A DNA stretch of 64,000 bases from Persicaria tinctoria (lineage: Eukaryota > Streptophyta > Magnoliopsida > Caryophyllales > Polygonaceae): assembly GCA_037127255.1 (NCBI GenBank), contig JBANSL010000008.1, positions 3,372,896-3,436,895 on the forward strand. Direction: 5' to 3'. The position numbers and the translations under genes are program-made. The stretch's first letter is position 1. The number at the start of each line of letters is the position of its first letter. Under the pieces are notes generated by a model, which saw nothing but the letters and a program-made list of their open reading frames with translations, searched no databases and was not told the DNA's origin. Positions 47,611-60,420 of the stretch are shown piece after piece.

Positions 47611-47712
47611 TCATGTTGGCGCAAGCCAGTTTACCTAATATGTGACTCTAGTCAGTTTGGTCACATGCTCGGGGTTTACCGTCAAATGTGGGTTCCTCGT
47701 CATAAAAAAATA
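47611..47712 (+). mobile_element. SINE-like repeat, copy 2, beside MITE remnants
   Basis: GCAAGCCAGTTTACCTAAT, GTTTGGTCACATGCTCGGGG and TCCTCGTCATAAAAAA parallel the copy at 31108. It follows TACTCCCTCC at 47601 and precedes sequence like the interior of a Stowaway MITE (TTATTAGTAATAAGTAC), so it appears to have landed in such an element. Confidence 0.5.
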
Positions 47713-48007
47713 TTTTATTTTTAGTACGCATTTCAATAAACCAAAACTATATAAAATATTAAATGTTAAAACTTAATACTTATTAGTAATAAGTACTATT
47801 AAGTTGTGAAAAATATTATTAAAAAAATAAATATTTTTATATAATATTTAACTCGTTAAAATACGTACCAAAATATTATAAAACATCTAACATATTCTTA
47901 TCGGATGAGTATATATATAATTCCGATAAGCCATATGATCGTGGGCTTCTAAGAAATATCTTTAAGAATATTGTCCAACAATTTCTCCAAAATAAGAAGA
48001 AAAAAAA

Positions 48008-48137
<130 letters not shown>

Positions 48138-48399
48138 AAATAGTCTCTTTCTTGAACAAGTTCCTTATTTGAAAATTTTAAATAAACGTTTATGAACAGG
48201 GGCCTATTGTTTCTTACTCCGTAATGGAGTACAATGTGTGAAGCAAAAAAATAAAGGAAAATGACAAGGTAGGGAGAATGTGAGTTTCGTGGAGCAAAGG
48301 CAAACCTCTGACCTCTTCTGTGTGGGACTCCAAGTCTGGAAGATGAGGAGAACCACCCGGTTTTATAGGTGATTGAGAAAAATGCAATCATCAACCCCT

Positions 48400-49676
48400 A
48401 AACCTCACATGGAATATCTTTAGTGAATCACACTCACTCAAATGTATTTAGAGGGATCAATTTCGCTCGGTCTCACGATGATGCTAATCAACCAAAAACT
48501 TGCACAGTGTTCTAGATATCCACCACCCACGCATGTATATGACTAAAATCAAGAGGTCTTTATACGGTTGTAATGGGGTCATGGTAAGACATAAAGGGAA
48601 AGGCAGTATTTTTGGAATTGTGGTGCTAAAATCCGGGACTTAGACCATCTAAACTCATGCACCATTTTCATATGAAATCACTCCACCTCTTATCTTACAT
48701 CGACACACCAAAACTTAGACAATGAAGCTCACTCTTGTCTCTTCTCTTTTTATTGTGTTACACTTGCATTCTTTTATTGCACATTAGTGATGAACTAGAA
48801 TTTTCATTTCAAACTTCTTCTTCTTTCATTTTTCTTTAGAAGCTTTTTTTTTTTTTCTTCTCTCCTCTTTTCCTTTCTTTCACTTTCACTAGTATACATC
48901 AATATCAAGACAACTCTTCCATTTCTTATCCATACTCAACATTCAATTTTTCAACAACCATCACACTCCACAAACCATCACTACTCATGGTCCTAACTCC
49001 CGGATGGGTAATAGGCTTAATAATAAGGCTAGGGATGTTTTGAGGAGCTACCAAAAATAGGCAATTAAAGGCTCAATGGGCTGTCAAGCAGAGGATTAGC
49101 ATAGGACAAGGAAAAAGAAGGCAAAATAGGCTCAGAAACAAATATCATGCCTCTATCACATCAAAGTCATGCATATGCACAGAATGCCTTCAACCCAGAT
49201 TCTAATGCAAGTTCAAGAGATTAAGCAATCATGTGAGTGACTCTCAATATGGTATAAGAGGACTCAAGTTATGTCCTTTTAGGCTCCTTCCATCAGGGTG
49301 GTTGCTTAGGAGGCTGAATTATGCATGATTTTCCTCAATGACTCCTAAGCTAGGCAATTCATCCATCTAAACTGAGCTTAACACATAAATCAAGAGCAAC
49401 TTTGAGCTTCCTAGATCATCAACATATCATTGTGAATTCTTTAAAAACATGGGGATTTATCACACACTAGCCAAACATAGATGGAAAAGAAAAAAAAACA
49501 GAAAAAACCGAGAATATAAAAATAAAAGTGCATAATGCAAGTGGAAATGCAATGAAAATGCAATGCAATGAAGACTATATATACAATGCAAATGTATGTA
49601 CACCCCACCCATACTTAACTCCTACATTGTCCCCAATGTAGAAATAAACAAGAGGAAGGGAGAGACTCACAAATTC
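48400..49676 (-). other. Athila 3' untranslated region
   Basis: Non-coding in all frames apart from chance open stretches. Continuity with the post-pol region suggests it belongs to the element, but the exact break point is not visible. Confidence 0.5.
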
Positions 49677-50480
49677 CTATGTAGGCGGTGGTGGGAAAGG
49701 AGCATCATGGTCATAAAGATGACCCGTCACATGGTAGTAAATCTGTTTCTGAAGGTGATCTTGAAAATCCAATCGTCGAAAGACCTCAGAAAACTGGTCA
49801 TCGACGTGAGTACGGAAATCCTTCATATCCTGATGGAGGGAAAAAATCTGCTCATCCAAAGAAGCTCCACCGTGCTCATGATGACTTGAATCCCCCATGA
49901 GACCATCTTCGGGCGCATCATCAGCCATCTCGTTGTCCTCTCTCATCATCTCTGTGTGGAGTGGGACTTGGATAGCCAAAGATTTCGAAGAAATTAAGAG
50001 CAAGGAGGGAGATTTGGGATTTGAGAAATTGGGTTTATGGTGGGCACGAGAGGGGTGCGAAGAGGACGGCGCGGGGCTGTTGGTGGCTGGCGGTGACGCA
50101 GCCGGAGATGGAGGCGCCGGTTCTGGTGGGTGCTGGTGGCAGAGGCGCTCCGGTGCTGCTGGGTCCGGGTGGTGGCGAGCGCTGGCGCAGGCGTGGCTGG
50201 GCACTGGTCGTGAGAAGGGAGGTTGGAGAAGAACGTTGTTGTTTCCCTTCTTTTTTTTTATAATGAAAATATAGGAAGAAAGAAAAGAAAAAGATAAAAA
50301 ATAATAATAATAATAAAATACAAGCTCATAAACAAGGGCCACGACTCGCGGGACCTCCCCGCGACTCGTGAGAGTCATCAGTAGGTTGAGCGGAGACCCA
50401 GGCCGGTCCCCGCGACTCGTGGGAGTTATCCCGCGACTCGTGGGACTTCTCAACAAAATTGAGCTAAGGCCTAGACTCAA
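49677..50480 (-). CDS. Athila post-pol open reading frame of unknown function
   Basis: A 267-codon open frame downstream of gag-pol, in the position where Athila elements carry an env-like or accessory frame. The first third is low-complexity and overlaps repeated CGCGACTCGTGGGA motifs (giving TSRGD/TSRGE peptides), then comes a Pro/Ala/Ser-rich segment. The last 90 residues, possibly starting at an internal Met near 49945, are acidic (MADDAPEDGLMGD) and then amphipathic (DEQIFSLHQDMKDFRTHVDD), perhaps a coiled coil, ending in DHDAPFPPPPT. There is no signal peptide or clear membrane segment typical of an envelope protein. Translation of the full frame is doubtful. The plus-strand frame over the same DNA is a shadow. 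Confidence 0.4.
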   Translation of the reverse strand: MSLGLSSILLRSPTSRGITPTSRGDRPGSPLNLLMTLTSRGEVPRVVALVYELVFYYYYYFLSFSFLSSYIFIIKKKKGNNNVLLQPPFSRPVPSHACASARHHPDPAAPERLCHQHPPEPAPPSPAASPPATNSPAPSSSHPSRAHHKPNFSNPKSPSLLLISSKSLAIQVPLHTEMMREDNEMADDAPEDGLMGDSSHHEHGGASLDEQIFSLHQDMKDFRTHVDDQFSEVFRRLDFQDHLQKQIYYHVTGHLYDHDAPFPPPPT

Positions 50481-50616
50481 TACTAAGACTCATGGGACCT
50501 GTTTTAGACAAAAGAAACAAAATAAAGGAAGGAAAAAAAAAAATTACCTACTACTTACCTCGGGTTGCCTCCCGAGAAGCGCTGGTTTAAGGTCTGAAGC
50601 CGACCTTCCATCACCT

Positions 50617-53600
50617 TCAAGTGCTTGGATCAAGACGGTCGACGGAAATGACCCTCTCGATCGGATGTCCGGCGAAATACTTCTTCAACCTTTGACCATT
50701 TACTTTGAACTCACCGGTCCTTTCACTCCAAACATCAACAGCACCATGTGGATAAACCTTCTTTACCGTAAAAGGGCCACTCCACCTCGACTTTAACTTG
50801 CTCGGAAACAATCTCAACCTCGAGTTGAAGAGTAAGACGAGGTCACCTTCTTGAAGCTCCTTAGGTAAGATGTGCTTGTCATGCCACTTTTTAGTTCTCT
50901 CCTTGTAAATCTTGGCATTCTCATAAGCCTCCAAACGCAGCTCCTCAAGCTCTTGCAACTGTAATTGCCGCTTTTCTCCCGCTAGCTTCATATCCAAATT
51001 TAGTGTCTTAATCGCCCAATAGGCTTTGTGCTCTAACTCAACTGGGAGATGGCAAGATTTTCCGTACACCAGCTTGTATGGAGTAGTACCAATCGGAGTC
51101 TTAAAAGCGGTTCTGTAAGCCCACAAGGCATCATCTAACTTTGTTGCCCAATCTTTTCGGGAGCGAGACACAGTTTTCTCCAAGATGCTCTTTATCTCCC
51201 GGTTAGAGACCTCAACCTGCCCACTTGTTTGAGGATGGTATGGGGTTGCAATCCGGTGATGAACTCCATACTTCTTCAGCAAAGCCTCAAAATTCCTCTC
51301 AATGAAATGAGAACCTCCATCACTAATCAGAAATCGAGGAACCCCAAACCTCGAGAAGATCACATTCTTGATAAACTTTGTGACTACCTTAGCATCATTG
51401 GTGGGGGTTGCCACAGCTTCAACCCATTTCGACACATAATCCACCGCCACAAGTATATACTTGTATGGCCCAGAAGATGGAAAAGGCCACATGAAATCGA
51501 TTCCCCACACATCAAACAACTCAACCTCTAAAATGCTATTCAGCGGCATCTCATTTCTCCTCGAGATATTCCCTGTCCTTTGACACTCATCACAAGAAAC
51601 AACAAATTCTCTAACATCTTTGAACATAGTAGGCCAATAGAAACCAAATTGAAATACCTTGGCCACCGTTTTGGAGGTACTAGCATGACCTCCAACTGGT
51701 AGAGAATGACAATGTTTGATGACGCTAAGGACTTCTTCCCTTGGGATGCATCTCCTGAAAAGCCCATCGGAGCACCTTTTAAAGAGGTATGGCTCGCTCC
51801 AATAATAATGCACAACGTCCTTCAAGAATTTCTTCCTTTGCTGAAATGACAGATCACCAGGCAACTCATTACATACGATGTAATTCACAAAATCAGCATA
51901 CCATGGTACCTCACAAGTAGTACTCAAGATCTCAGCGGCGAAATCAAGTAGATGCTCATCCGGAAAAGATTCATCGATGGGAGGTTCAGATGAAGTGTGC
52001 TCTAGTTGCTCCGGCGGTAACCTAGACAAGTGATCAGCAACCAGGTTCTCCACGCCTTTCTTGTCCTTAATCTCCAAATCGAACTCTTGGAGAAGAAGGA
52101 TCCACCTAATCAGACGCGGCTTTGCATCTTTCTTTTGCAGCAAGTATCGGATCGCAGCATGATCCGTATACACAATTACCTTAGCACCCACCAGATAAGA
52201 CCGAAACTTCTCAAAAGCAAAGACTATAGCAAGCAATTCCTTCTCTGTTGTGGCATAATTTTTCTGAGCTTCATCCAAAGTCCTACTAGCATAGTAGATG
52301 GCATGGAGCTTGTTATCCTTCTTTTGACCCAATACGGCCCCAACTGCATAGTCGCTGGCATCACACATTATCTCAAATGGGAGATCCCAATCAGGAGATT
52401 CCATAATAGGAGCTGAGATCAATGCCTCCTTCAACCTGGAAAAGGACTCGTGACACTCTGGAGAAAAATCAAAAGCAACATCTTTCATTAGCAAGTTAGA
52501 AAGTGGCTTAGCAATTTTAGAGAAATCCTTAATGAACCTCCTGTAGAAGCCAGCATGGCCTAGAAAACTCCTAACGCCCTTAACCGATGTAGGGGGTGGT
52601 AATTTCTCAATCAAATCTATCTTAGCTCGATCCACCTCAATACCACGGTTAGAAACTAAATGACCAAGGACAATACCTTCTCTTACCATAAAATGACATT
52701 TCTCCCAGTTCAAGACAAGGTTCACTTCTTCACAACGCTGCAAGACTCGAGACAAGTTAGACAGGCAAGCATCAAAAGAGGAACCATACACAGAAAAGTC
52801 ATCCATGAACACTTCCATAATGTCCTCAATGAAATCAGAAAATATGGCCATCATGCAACGCTGAAAAGTAGCAGGGGCATTACACAAACCGAAAGGCATT
52901 CTCCTATATGCAAAGGTGTCGTAAGGGCAAGTGAAAGTAGTCTTTTCTTGATCATCTGGATGGATAGGAATCTGAAAGAATCCGCTATATCCATCCAAAT
53001 AACAGTAATAAGAATGCTTAGCTAACCTCTCAAGCATCTGATCTATGAAGGGAAGGGGGAAATGATCTTTTCGGGTGGAGGCATTCAACTTCCTATAATC
53101 TATACACATTCTCCAACCTGTAACAGTCCTAGTGGGGATCAATTCATTCCTATCATTCTTGACAACAGTCATCCCTCCTTTCTTAGGAACCACATGAACG
53201 GGACTAACCCATTTGCTATCAGAAATAGGAAAAATAATACCAGCATCTAACAATTTAAGCACTTCATTTTTCACAACTTCTTTCATGTTAGGGTTAAGCC
53301 TTCTTTGATGCTCTCGGGTGGGTTTATGATCATCCTCCATCAAAATCCCATGCATGCACATGGAGGGGCTAATCCCTTTCAAATCATCAATGGTGTAGCC
53401 TAAAGCTTTCTTATGCAATCTAAGCTCATGCAACAACTTTTTAGTTTCATCCAAACTTAGGCTAGCACTCACAATCACAGGATAAGTGGAATTAGGACCC
53501 AAGAATTCATACCTCAAAGTAGAAGGAAGTGGCTTCAACTCTAGCTTAGGTGCATCTCCCAAGTCTTTTTCATCTTTTTGCAAAACCTCAAAAACAGCTT

Positions 53601-56040
53601 CGGGGTCTTCTACGGCAGCTTCCAAATCCTGAACTACTTCAGCAAGTAGCTCATCATCACCAGCATCAGTCACACTCTCCATAAGACATAGCTCTAGAGG
53701 GTCTCGCTTGATCACCTCCGTCATGACATCTTGAGCTCCTTCATCTATTATATCAATCCTGTGACATTCATCCTCAAAAACAGGGGCTTTCAAAGATTTA
53801 GGGAGGTTAAACACAATTTTCTCATCCCCTATTTCAAAGGAAAAAGTCCCTTTCCGGACATCAATCACGGCACCTGCAGTGGCAAAAAATGGCCTTCCAA
53901 GAATAACCGGACAACGAATGTCGGCATCCATATCTAAAACAACAAAATCAACAGGTACAAAGAACTTACCCACCTTTATAGGAACATCATCCAAGATACT
54001 AGCAGGGTGGGCTACAGACCTGTTCGCCATAATAAGTTGCATCCTAGCAGGTCTAAGCTCTCCTAAGTCTAGATTTTTACAAATAGAGAGAGGGAGCAAG
54101 CTTGTACTAGCTCCCAAATCACACAGAGCTTTATAATCAGGACCATGACCAAAAGAAATTGGGACAACGAAACTACCTGGGTCCTCCAGCTTAGGTGGCA
54201 GCTTGTTTTGGATCAAGGCATTGCACTCCTCATTAAGAAACACCATCTGACATTCATCTAGCTTCCTCTTGTTAGAGAGGATCTCCTTCAAAAACTTTAC
54301 ATAGAAGGGCATTTGGGACAAAGTATCGGTGAAGGGGATGTTGATGTAGAGCTTCTTCAACACCTCCAAGAACTTCCCGTATTGCTTCTCGATCTGAGCT
54401 TGAGTCTTCCTTTGTGGGAATGGAAGCGGTGGCTTGTAAGGAGGAGGTGGGACATATGGTGGCTCTGTCACCGATTCAGCAGCTTTCTCCCCTTCCTTAG
54501 CATTCTCTTGAGCTCCAGTTGGCTCGGAAGGACTCGGATCCTCCAATTGCTTACCACTCCTTAGAGACACAGCAGAAATATGTCCCTTGGGGTTATCTTC
54601 CGTCTTCCCTGGAAACTGACCAGTAGGCCTAGCGGTGTTGTTGGCTTGCTGAGCTACTTGAGTCTCAAGCATTTTCTGCCCCCTAGTGAGATTCTGCACT
54701 TCTCCAGCTAGACCCTTAACGGTTCCCATAAGTTGTTCCATCATTATCTCCATCTTGTCCTTCTGTGGTGGGGCTTTTGGTGGGAAACCAGGAGGCGGCC
54801 CTTCTGCAGCTTGCTTGTTGGCATAGGAGAAACCAGGGTGGTCCCTCGCTCGAGGGTTGTAGTTGTTAAAGTTTCGGTTATACCCTTGACCCCTATTGTA
54901 GTTGTTACCCATGTAGCCAACTTCCTCCTCTTGACTTTCATCACCTTGGGACGCGTAGATCTGGCAAGCCGAAATAGTGTGATCTTGAGATCCACAAAAC
55001 TGGCATGGCACTGGTCTAGAGCCTGCAACACTCACCTCCTTGGTGGACAAGGACTTCCCCATTACTGAGGCTAGACGTTTGATTTCAGCGGCCAATGAAT
55101 CATATCTAGCATCCTTATAAGTTGTAGCATCCACCTCATAGATCCCTGCAGACCTTTTTACAGTGGAGAGCGCCCTGGGTTGCGAGTATTTCCCACATCT
55201 CTTAGCCGTCTTCTCAATGAACGCCCAAGCATCTTCAGCTCCCATTTCCAAAAATTCTCCTCCAGATGAGGAGTCAATAAGCACTCTAGTATTGTCACTG
55301 ACAGCCTTGTAGAAAATCTCTAACAGATTCAGCTTAGATATCCCATGGTGAGGACACTCAAACAAAAGATCCTTGAATCTTTCCCACGATTCATGGATGT
55401 TCTCCCCATCTCCAACCACAAAAGCATTTATCTTCCGCCTCATCTCAGCAGTCTTGGCTGGCGGGAAGAATTGATTCAGGAACTCAGATGACAGTTCCTC
55501 CCAGGTGGTGACTGTGCCAGCAGGGATGGATTTGTACCAATGTCTAGCTTTCCCTGCAAGTGAGAAGGAGAATGATCGCAATAACAACTCTTCCGGAGCG
55601 ACACCCTGAACTCTCACTGTATCCATCAATTCTTCGAAGGTGGATATGTGTTGATGAGGGCTTTCAGCAGGAATCCCATTGAACATATTCTGCCTTATCA
55701 TATTCAGCAGTGCAGGCTTTAGCTCAAAATTAACGGGTGTTAAAGCAAGAAGAACAACACCTGGTCGTGGTAGGAACTGAGCTGGATCCATCCGCTCTCC
55801 TAAGGTTGTCGGACCTTGTGGTTGGCCAAGTTGTAGTTGTTGATCAGCTAGCTGTTGTCGAAGTTCAGCGTTTTCTTGATCTCTCTGAGCCATTTGTCGC
55901 TCTAGTTCTGCCAATCTGGCTATTGCGTCAGCCATCGTATCAGCTCTAGTAGCTTTCTGTTCAGCTCTTCTCTTGTGGAATGTGCGTTCAGGTTCAGGAT
56001 CAATAGGCAATAGATTGCTAGAACCTTTCGTTTTTCGCAT
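50617..56040 (-). CDS. Athila-type gag-pol polyprotein, intact
   Basis: Single frame of 1807 aa. Capsid-like gag occupies about residues 80-290 ([20 protein letters not shown]), and a CCHC zinc knuckle ([14 protein letters not shown]) lies near 344. The aspartic protease has CDLGAS near 640. Reverse transcriptase runs from about 900 ([24 protein letters not shown]) with the active site FMDD near 1077. RNase H has [14 protein letters not shown] near 1224 and [15 protein letters not shown]. Integrase has the HHCC zinc finger ([19 protein letters not shown]) from about 1443 and the catalytic Asp-Asp-Glu residues in [10 protein letters not shown] (near 1512), ISDGGSHF (near 1573) and [10 protein letters not shown] (near 1610). 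All catalytic signatures are present with no stop or frameshift. There is no chromodomain, fitting the non-chromoviral Athila lineage. The Met at 56040 lies about 100 bases after the primer-binding site. Confidence 0.95.
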   Translation of the reverse strand: MRKTKGSSNLLPIDPEPERTFHKRRAEQKATRADTMADAIARLAELERQMAQRDQENAELRQQLADQQLQLGQPQGPTTLGERMDPAQFLPRPGVVLLALTPVNFELKPALLNMIRQNMFNGIPAESPHQHISTFEELMDTVRVQGVAPEELLLRSFSFSLAGKARHWYKSIPAGTVTTWEELSSEFLNQFFPPAKTAEMRRKINAFVVGDGENIHESWERFKDLLFECPHHGISKLNLLEIFYKAVSDNTRVLIDSSSGGEFLEMGAEDAWAFIEKTAKRCGKYSQPRALSTVKRSAGIYEVDATTYKDARYDSLAAEIKRLASVMGKSLSTKEVSVAGSRPVPCQFCGSQDHTISACQIYASQGDESQEEEVGYMGNNYNRGQGYNRNFNNYNPRARDHPGFSYANKQAAEGPPPGFPPKAPPQKDKMEIMMEQLMGTVKGLAGEVQNLTRGQKMLETQVAQQANNTARPTGQFPGKTEDNPKGHISAVSLRSGKQLEDPSPSEPTGAQENAKEGEKAAESVTEPPYVPPPPYKPPLPFPQRKTQAQIEKQYGKFLEVLKKLYINIPFTDTLSQMPFYVKFLKEILSNKRKLDECQMVFLNEECNALIQNKLPPKLEDPGSFVVPISFGHGPDYKALCDLGASTSLLPLSICKNLDLGELRPARMQLIMANRSVAHPASILDDVPIKVGKFFVPVDFVVLDMDADIRCPVILGRPFFATAGAVIDVRKGTFSFEIGDEKIVFNLPKSLKAPVFEDECHRIDIIDEGAQDVMTEVIKRDPLELCLMESVTDAGDDELLAEVVQDLEAAVEDPEAVFEVLQKDEKDLGDAPKLELKPLPSTLRYEFLGPNSTYPVIVSASLSLDETKKLLHELRLHKKALGYTIDDLKGISPSMCMHGILMEDDHKPTREHQRRLNPNMKEVVKNEVLKLLDAGIIFPISDSKWVSPVHVVPKKGGMTVVKNDRNELIPTRTVTGWRMCIDYRKLNASTRKDHFPLPFIDQMLERLAKHSYYCYLDGYSGFFQIPIHPDDQEKTTFTCPYDTFAYRRMPFGLCNAPATFQRCMMAIFSDFIEDIMEVFMDDFSVYGSSFDACLSNLSRVLQRCEEVNLVLNWEKCHFMVREGIVLGHLVSNRGIEVDRAKIDLIEKLPPPTSVKGVRSFLGHAGFYRRFIKDFSKIAKPLSNLLMKDVAFDFSPECHESFSRLKEALISAPIMESPDWDLPFEIMCDASDYAVGAVLGQKKDNKLHAIYYASRTLDEAQKNYATTEKELLAIVFAFEKFRSYLVGAKVIVYTDHAAIRYLLQKKDAKPRLIRWILLLQEFDLEIKDKKGVENLVADHLSRLPPEQLEHTSSEPPIDESFPDEHLLDFAAEILSTTCEVPWYADFVNYIVCNELPGDLSFQQRKKFLKDVVHYYWSEPYLFKRCSDGLFRRCIPREEVLSVIKHCHSLPVGGHASTSKTVAKVFQFGFYWPTMFKDVREFVVSCDECQRTGNISRRNEMPLNSILEVELFDVWGIDFMWPFPSSGPYKYILVAVDYVSKWVEAVATPTNDAKVVTKFIKNVIFSRFGVPRFLISDGGSHFIERNFEALLKKYGVHHRIATPYHPQTSGQVEVSNREIKSILEKTVSRSRKDWATKLDDALWAYRTAFKTPIGTTPYKLVYGKSCHLPVELEHKAYWAIKTLNLDMKLAGEKRQLQLQELEELRLEAYENAKIYKERTKKWHDKHILPKELQEGDLVLLFNSRLRLFPSKLKSRWSGPFTVKKVYPHGAVDVWSERTGEFKVNGQRLKKYFAGHPIERVISVDRLDPST

Positions 56041-56137
56041 TCAAATCACAACCTGAGGCCAAAAACAATAACAAAACAAAGCAACAAAAAGAACTTAGAG
56101 AACTAGTCGTCAAAAGGACGATCGATACTAGCACCAG

Positions 56138-56155
56138 TCCCCGGCAACGGCGCCA
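56138..56155 (-). other. Primer-binding site, tRNA-Asp type
   Basis: On the minus strand TGGCGCCGTTGCCGGGGA, six bases after the LTR end. This sequence, complementary to tRNA-Asp, is the usual primer site of Athila and Tat elements. Confidence 0.9.
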
Positions 56156-56161
56156 AAAACT

Positions 56162-57650
56162 TGATAGGCTAAAACCTACACACACAAGTGTATGGGGTTC
56201 AGTTGTAGTATATCGAGTGTCGTATCACAAGGACCAATGGAGTATCGATTGTAATTTCGAGCTAGTTCGACCAAGTTCGGAATAAACAAGCAGATTTGAG
56301 AGTGTTTGTGTGTAAAGTAACCAAGAAAAGCAATTAAGTATTATGAAATATATATGGGGAAAACGTTCTAGGATTAAGGATATACCAACAATGCATCGTC
56401 AATAGGCATAAAATATTTTCTTGCTCGAGTGATTTCAAAATCAAATTGTGGAGGTAGGTTATCTAAGGTAATCGCGCATCACCTTTCGGGTTTAGCGCGA
56501 ATGTGTCTAAATCGGTTAGCAATTCTCCTTTCGGGCTCAAGCAACTGATTTAGGCCCTTTAAGTTCGTAGAGTTTTAGGCAATAGTCATACTAACTTCGC
56601 CCTTCGGCTCCGAATAATATCAAATTTGCCCAAAACATCCATGATAACCTAGGAATCCTCAAGAAGTTTAGGTTCACTTTCGATCAATAAACTTCGGGTT
56701 TAATCATGTAGTTCTGATGGATCCTAATCGCCTTTCGGTCTCAATTCACCATCTAAATTCCAATTTAGGTGTTTTAGTCTTTCAATTTCAAACCCTAAAT
56801 TGGATCTAATCGACTCACATCAATTAGAATAAGCACAACATGATTAAACCACAACCTAATTCATGAATCATTCGAGAGATACTAAGAACAAGCCTATTTC
56901 CGCATTGTCGGGACAATCCCAACCCTAGAACAAGAACTCTAGCCACTCATGGAAAAGTACATGCTTGATTCAATCAAATTCGGCAAGACAAACATAGAAC
57001 AATAGAGATGAAAATAAAATTTACCGAAATCTGATAGATCGAACAAGTTGTCTTCTCCAAAAATCCTAGTCTCCAAAGTTCACCAAAAGCTCAACTACAA
57101 TGTCCAAATTTGGCCTGAGCTTTCTTCCCCCAAAAACAAGAACGTAACTCCTCCCTTTGAAAAACTGGCCATTACATTTGTTTTAACAAGGGAAATGTGA
57201 AAGGTTGGGCTAATCTGGCACTGTCACGACTCGTGAAGAGTCTGTCACGGGTCGTGACAGCCTGTAGACGCCCTTAATATATATGAGTTCACCTGTCACG
57301 ACTCGTGAAGGCCTCCCACGAGTCGTGACAGCTTGCTGAAGCTGAAAATTGCACAAACGCCTTTGTTCCGCGAGTTGTGCTACACCACCTTGAGCTCCTA
57401 TGAGTGTTTCGCTTGATATACTTGCTCTATCACCCGTCTCTTTTGCTTTTCTTTCAATCTCTTTCCATTAGATGCATGCAATTTAGCCCAAATCACCGAC
57501 CTAAACCTACAAAACACAAACAAAGCTTGTGTAGATCTCCGAATCATAAATAATACAGAAACCCCACAAAAAGACAATAAAAATACTCTAAAATGATGCA
57601 TGAAACTAACCTAAATGCACATGAATAATATATAAAACCAAGTGTTATCA
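56162..57650 (-). repeat. 5' LTR of the Athila element
   Basis: 1489 bp, beginning TGATAACACTTGG on the minus strand and ending CCTATCA before the primer site, so the TGATA/TATCA ends match. The outer flank starts ATAGG, a candidate half of a 5-bp TSD whose partner is missing with the 3' LTR. It contains several CACGACTCGTGA-type near-palindromes at 57225-57330. Confidence 0.85.
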
Positions 57651-60000
57651 ATAGGTGAAGCCTTCATATCTCTATTACTTGTATTTTAATTTATTCATGT
57701 CAAATCTTATATAACAAGCTTCATTTATTTTGTATCTTATGGCCACGTACACATGCGTTAAGTAGTCTAGCACACAAGTCATTGTAAAACCAGTTTATGA
57801 GAATCCGGTCGGGTTTTATGAAAACGGGAGTCGTGTCAGAATTTTTTTTTAAAATTTTTTTTTTTGATTATAAGGTCGGGATCCACGACTTTACACAAAA
57901 GCTTAAGCCATTGGATAGGACTTCTCCCTTCCTTATATTTTGGTTTGATATTCACCTCATTTTTCAATGTAGGGTACGACTACCCACAAACTCCAACAGT
58001 TGGCGTCAGCATGAAAGGAGTAGTCACCGACTTATATATACCATCAGTAAAGTTCGTTATTTTCAACTTTCAATATGGGACTGTTTTTAGTCTCATTTAC
58101 ATTTCTCAACAACAAGATTCTCCTCTTTGAGGCGAAGGATCTTCAAAAAGTATGATCGAACACTTCAAAAAATGAAGAAAGCACACGAGACTAACTGTGA
58201 TCTCGACCAAGAAATTCACACATTCACACTCAAGAACGACTTCACAGGTGAAGACATATATATGGTAATGGTGTTTTTATTTCTTATCTGATTTAATGGT
58301 AGTTGACTTACTTCACATATTCGTTTTACTTAATTACAAATTTGAATGACAATTTATTTATAGGGCCTTAATTAACTGTAACAATTAAAATAGTGAAAGC
58401 ACACGAACGACAATTTCCTTATCTACATTTCTGTTAATTAATGCATTAAATAAGGAAAAAGAAGAAAAGAGGAAAGGGATCAATTAATCCACACTAAGAA
58501 AAGCACCAAACAAGTGTCAGGTGTTTTTAAGTCTAAAATAAGTATATTCACAAATTTTACATGGACTGCACCAATAGCAGTACATTTATTTTATTATTAT
58601 TATTATTATTCTAGAATAATTATTTGTAAAGAAAAAATGTAAAAATTAATTGATATTTTTTCATAAAATCATCAATTAATTGAAAAATTACATTAAACTA
58701 TTTAAAATGTAATTTATTTGTGAAGAAACATGCAACACCCGTTTAAAATATTACTAATAATTAATTTATTTTTATAATAATAATATAACGATAAATAAAT
58801 TTATAATTTAATATTTTAAATGCATATATAAGTTGTGGGAGTTTATCTTGTATACGGAGTATATTTTAAACTGTAATATATTTATATATATTACGGTACG
58901 TGTACTCCGCAGTGTAATTTTTTAATTTATATTAACTTTATAAAAAATAAAAAATAAAGGTATCTAACTTATTTATTTATTTATAATTTATAAATACAAG
59001 AAGTTCTCTTGTAATGAGAGAGATAAGCTCCCAAGAAGTCAATATCTCACCCCCACACAACTTTTACTTTGACATCGACCTCTATACTTTCCTATCGATC
59101 TACGTATGACACGTGTATTGATCTTGACCTTTGGTTAGATGCCATCTACCATCAACATCAAAATAATTTCATTTCAGAAAAATGGAAACTGCAATTATAA
59201 AAGTGAGAAAATAATGCAAGTGAATTTGTGAAACAAGGAGGATGATTCCCTTACCCACGGGTAATTATTTTCCATCAGAAATAAGAAGGGTATTTTAAGT
59301 CGATAATCGTGTGATTCTCACCTTCGACCTCGATCTTAAAGATCCCCAACTCTCTAGCAGCAATAAGGTCTGCCGCCCGCATAAAGTGTGCACAAGAGCA
59401 TCGAATTCAGAGTTGAAACTTGTCCACAAAGTGAAGCTGTTGGCAAAGGCGAAGCTAGGGGGTCCTAGAGGGTCACGTGATCCCCCTCATCCGACAAATT
59501 ACCTAGGTGTATTCTCCTCGTCGATGGCTTCGTTTTGATATATAATACGGCATAATCCGACATCTGAGTAAAAAGTTATGAATGTTTGAAAATTACAGTG
59601 GTATTAATCACTTTAGTTTTATCTCAATATACTATAATACTTTAATATTTTACTTAAATTGACATTTAAATATTATAATTCATCTCGAAAGCTTCGAAAC
59701 CATAGGTTATATTACTTATTTTGATAATATGGTAAGAAGTTACGCAAGTTTAAATTTTTTATATCTAGTTATGCATTATTACATGTTAATAATGCAATGT
59801 TTATTTATTGTGTTTTATATCTTTATTTTCATTTTTTATCCTTATTTTCGTTTTATATATTTATAGTATTTTCCAAACCATAGGTTGACACTAGTTTGTA
59901 CTATCGAACACGTTGTATTTTATGATTTTTTTTTTCTTGATCTTATTGTCGACTACTATGGTGACCCCCCGCTCAAAACTTTCTTGATTTGTCCCTGGTT
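57651..60000. other. Gene-poor region with LTR-like debris
   Basis: The stretch 57870-58015 (CCACGACTTTACACAAAAGC, TATATTTTGGTTTGATATTC, TACGACTACCCACAAACTCC) resembles a common plant LTR-type sequence. An exon-like open stretch of about 45 codons (KKYDRTLQKMKKAHE) lies at 58140-58260 before a GTGAAG donor and is not recognised. The rest is AT-rich. Confidence 0.35.
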
Positions 60001-60250
60001 GTTGGGACAATTGTGAATCCCACATCGGAAGTGAGATGATTCTGAACCTAACATATAAGTGGATGAGCTACTCCACCTAACGCCAATTGATTTTAAAATG
60101 ATGCGTAAGAGATGACTGAACCAAGATGGTCGCGGATCATGAATTTCATCGAAGCATCACCAGTCGTAGAAGTTAAGTTTAAAGGAGCTCTTTGTAGCTC
60201 TTCTCCAACTTAGGTTTTTTCCTTTCCTTTAGATTGGTTGGTCGATAGTT
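59996..60250 (+). mobile_element. LTR-like fragment related to TRIM sequences
   Basis: TGTTGGGACAATTGTGAATC, CCCACATCGGAAGTGAG, GAGCTACTCC and CCAATTGATTTTAAAATG follow the same motif order as the TRIM LTR at 5708 but are strongly diverged. No primer site or second copy was found. Confidence 0.4.
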
Positions 60251-60420
60251 TTCCTAGCTAGTTACCATTACCTCCCTTTTTTTTTTTTTTTTTTTTTTGA
60301 ATCCTCTCAATGTTGTACCCGTAAAAAGAGAAGATTAAATGCATCAACTAATTTTATTACTACACTAGATTTAGGGATATACATAACATGTCGACTCCCC
60401 CTTTACGAGGAATTATATAA

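Larger units (their letters stand above)
48400..57650 (-). mobile_element. Athila-lineage Ty3/gypsy retrotransposon lacking its 3' LTR
   Basis: Reading on the minus strand: 5' LTR (57650-56162), primer-binding site complementary to tRNA-Asp (56155-56138), a leader of about 97 bases, one intact gag-pol frame (56040-50617), a post-pol region with an extra open frame (about 50480-49677), and a long 3' untranslated region to about 48.4 kb. No second LTR is recognisable before the TA repeat at 48.13 kb, so the 3' end appears deleted. The left boundary is approximate. The uninterrupted gag-pol implies a young element. Confidence 0.85.

Noticed and set aside
49897..50274. 125-codon plus-strand frame
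   Set aside because: Antisense to the post-pol region of the Athila element; low-complexity Gly/Ala composition.
60100..60200. Possible 5S-rRNA-derived segment (GAAGTTAAG after a CATCGAAGCATC stretch)
   Set aside because: Only a few short words agree with 5S rRNA; internal control regions are not recognisable, so a Cassandra-type TRIM cannot be claimed.
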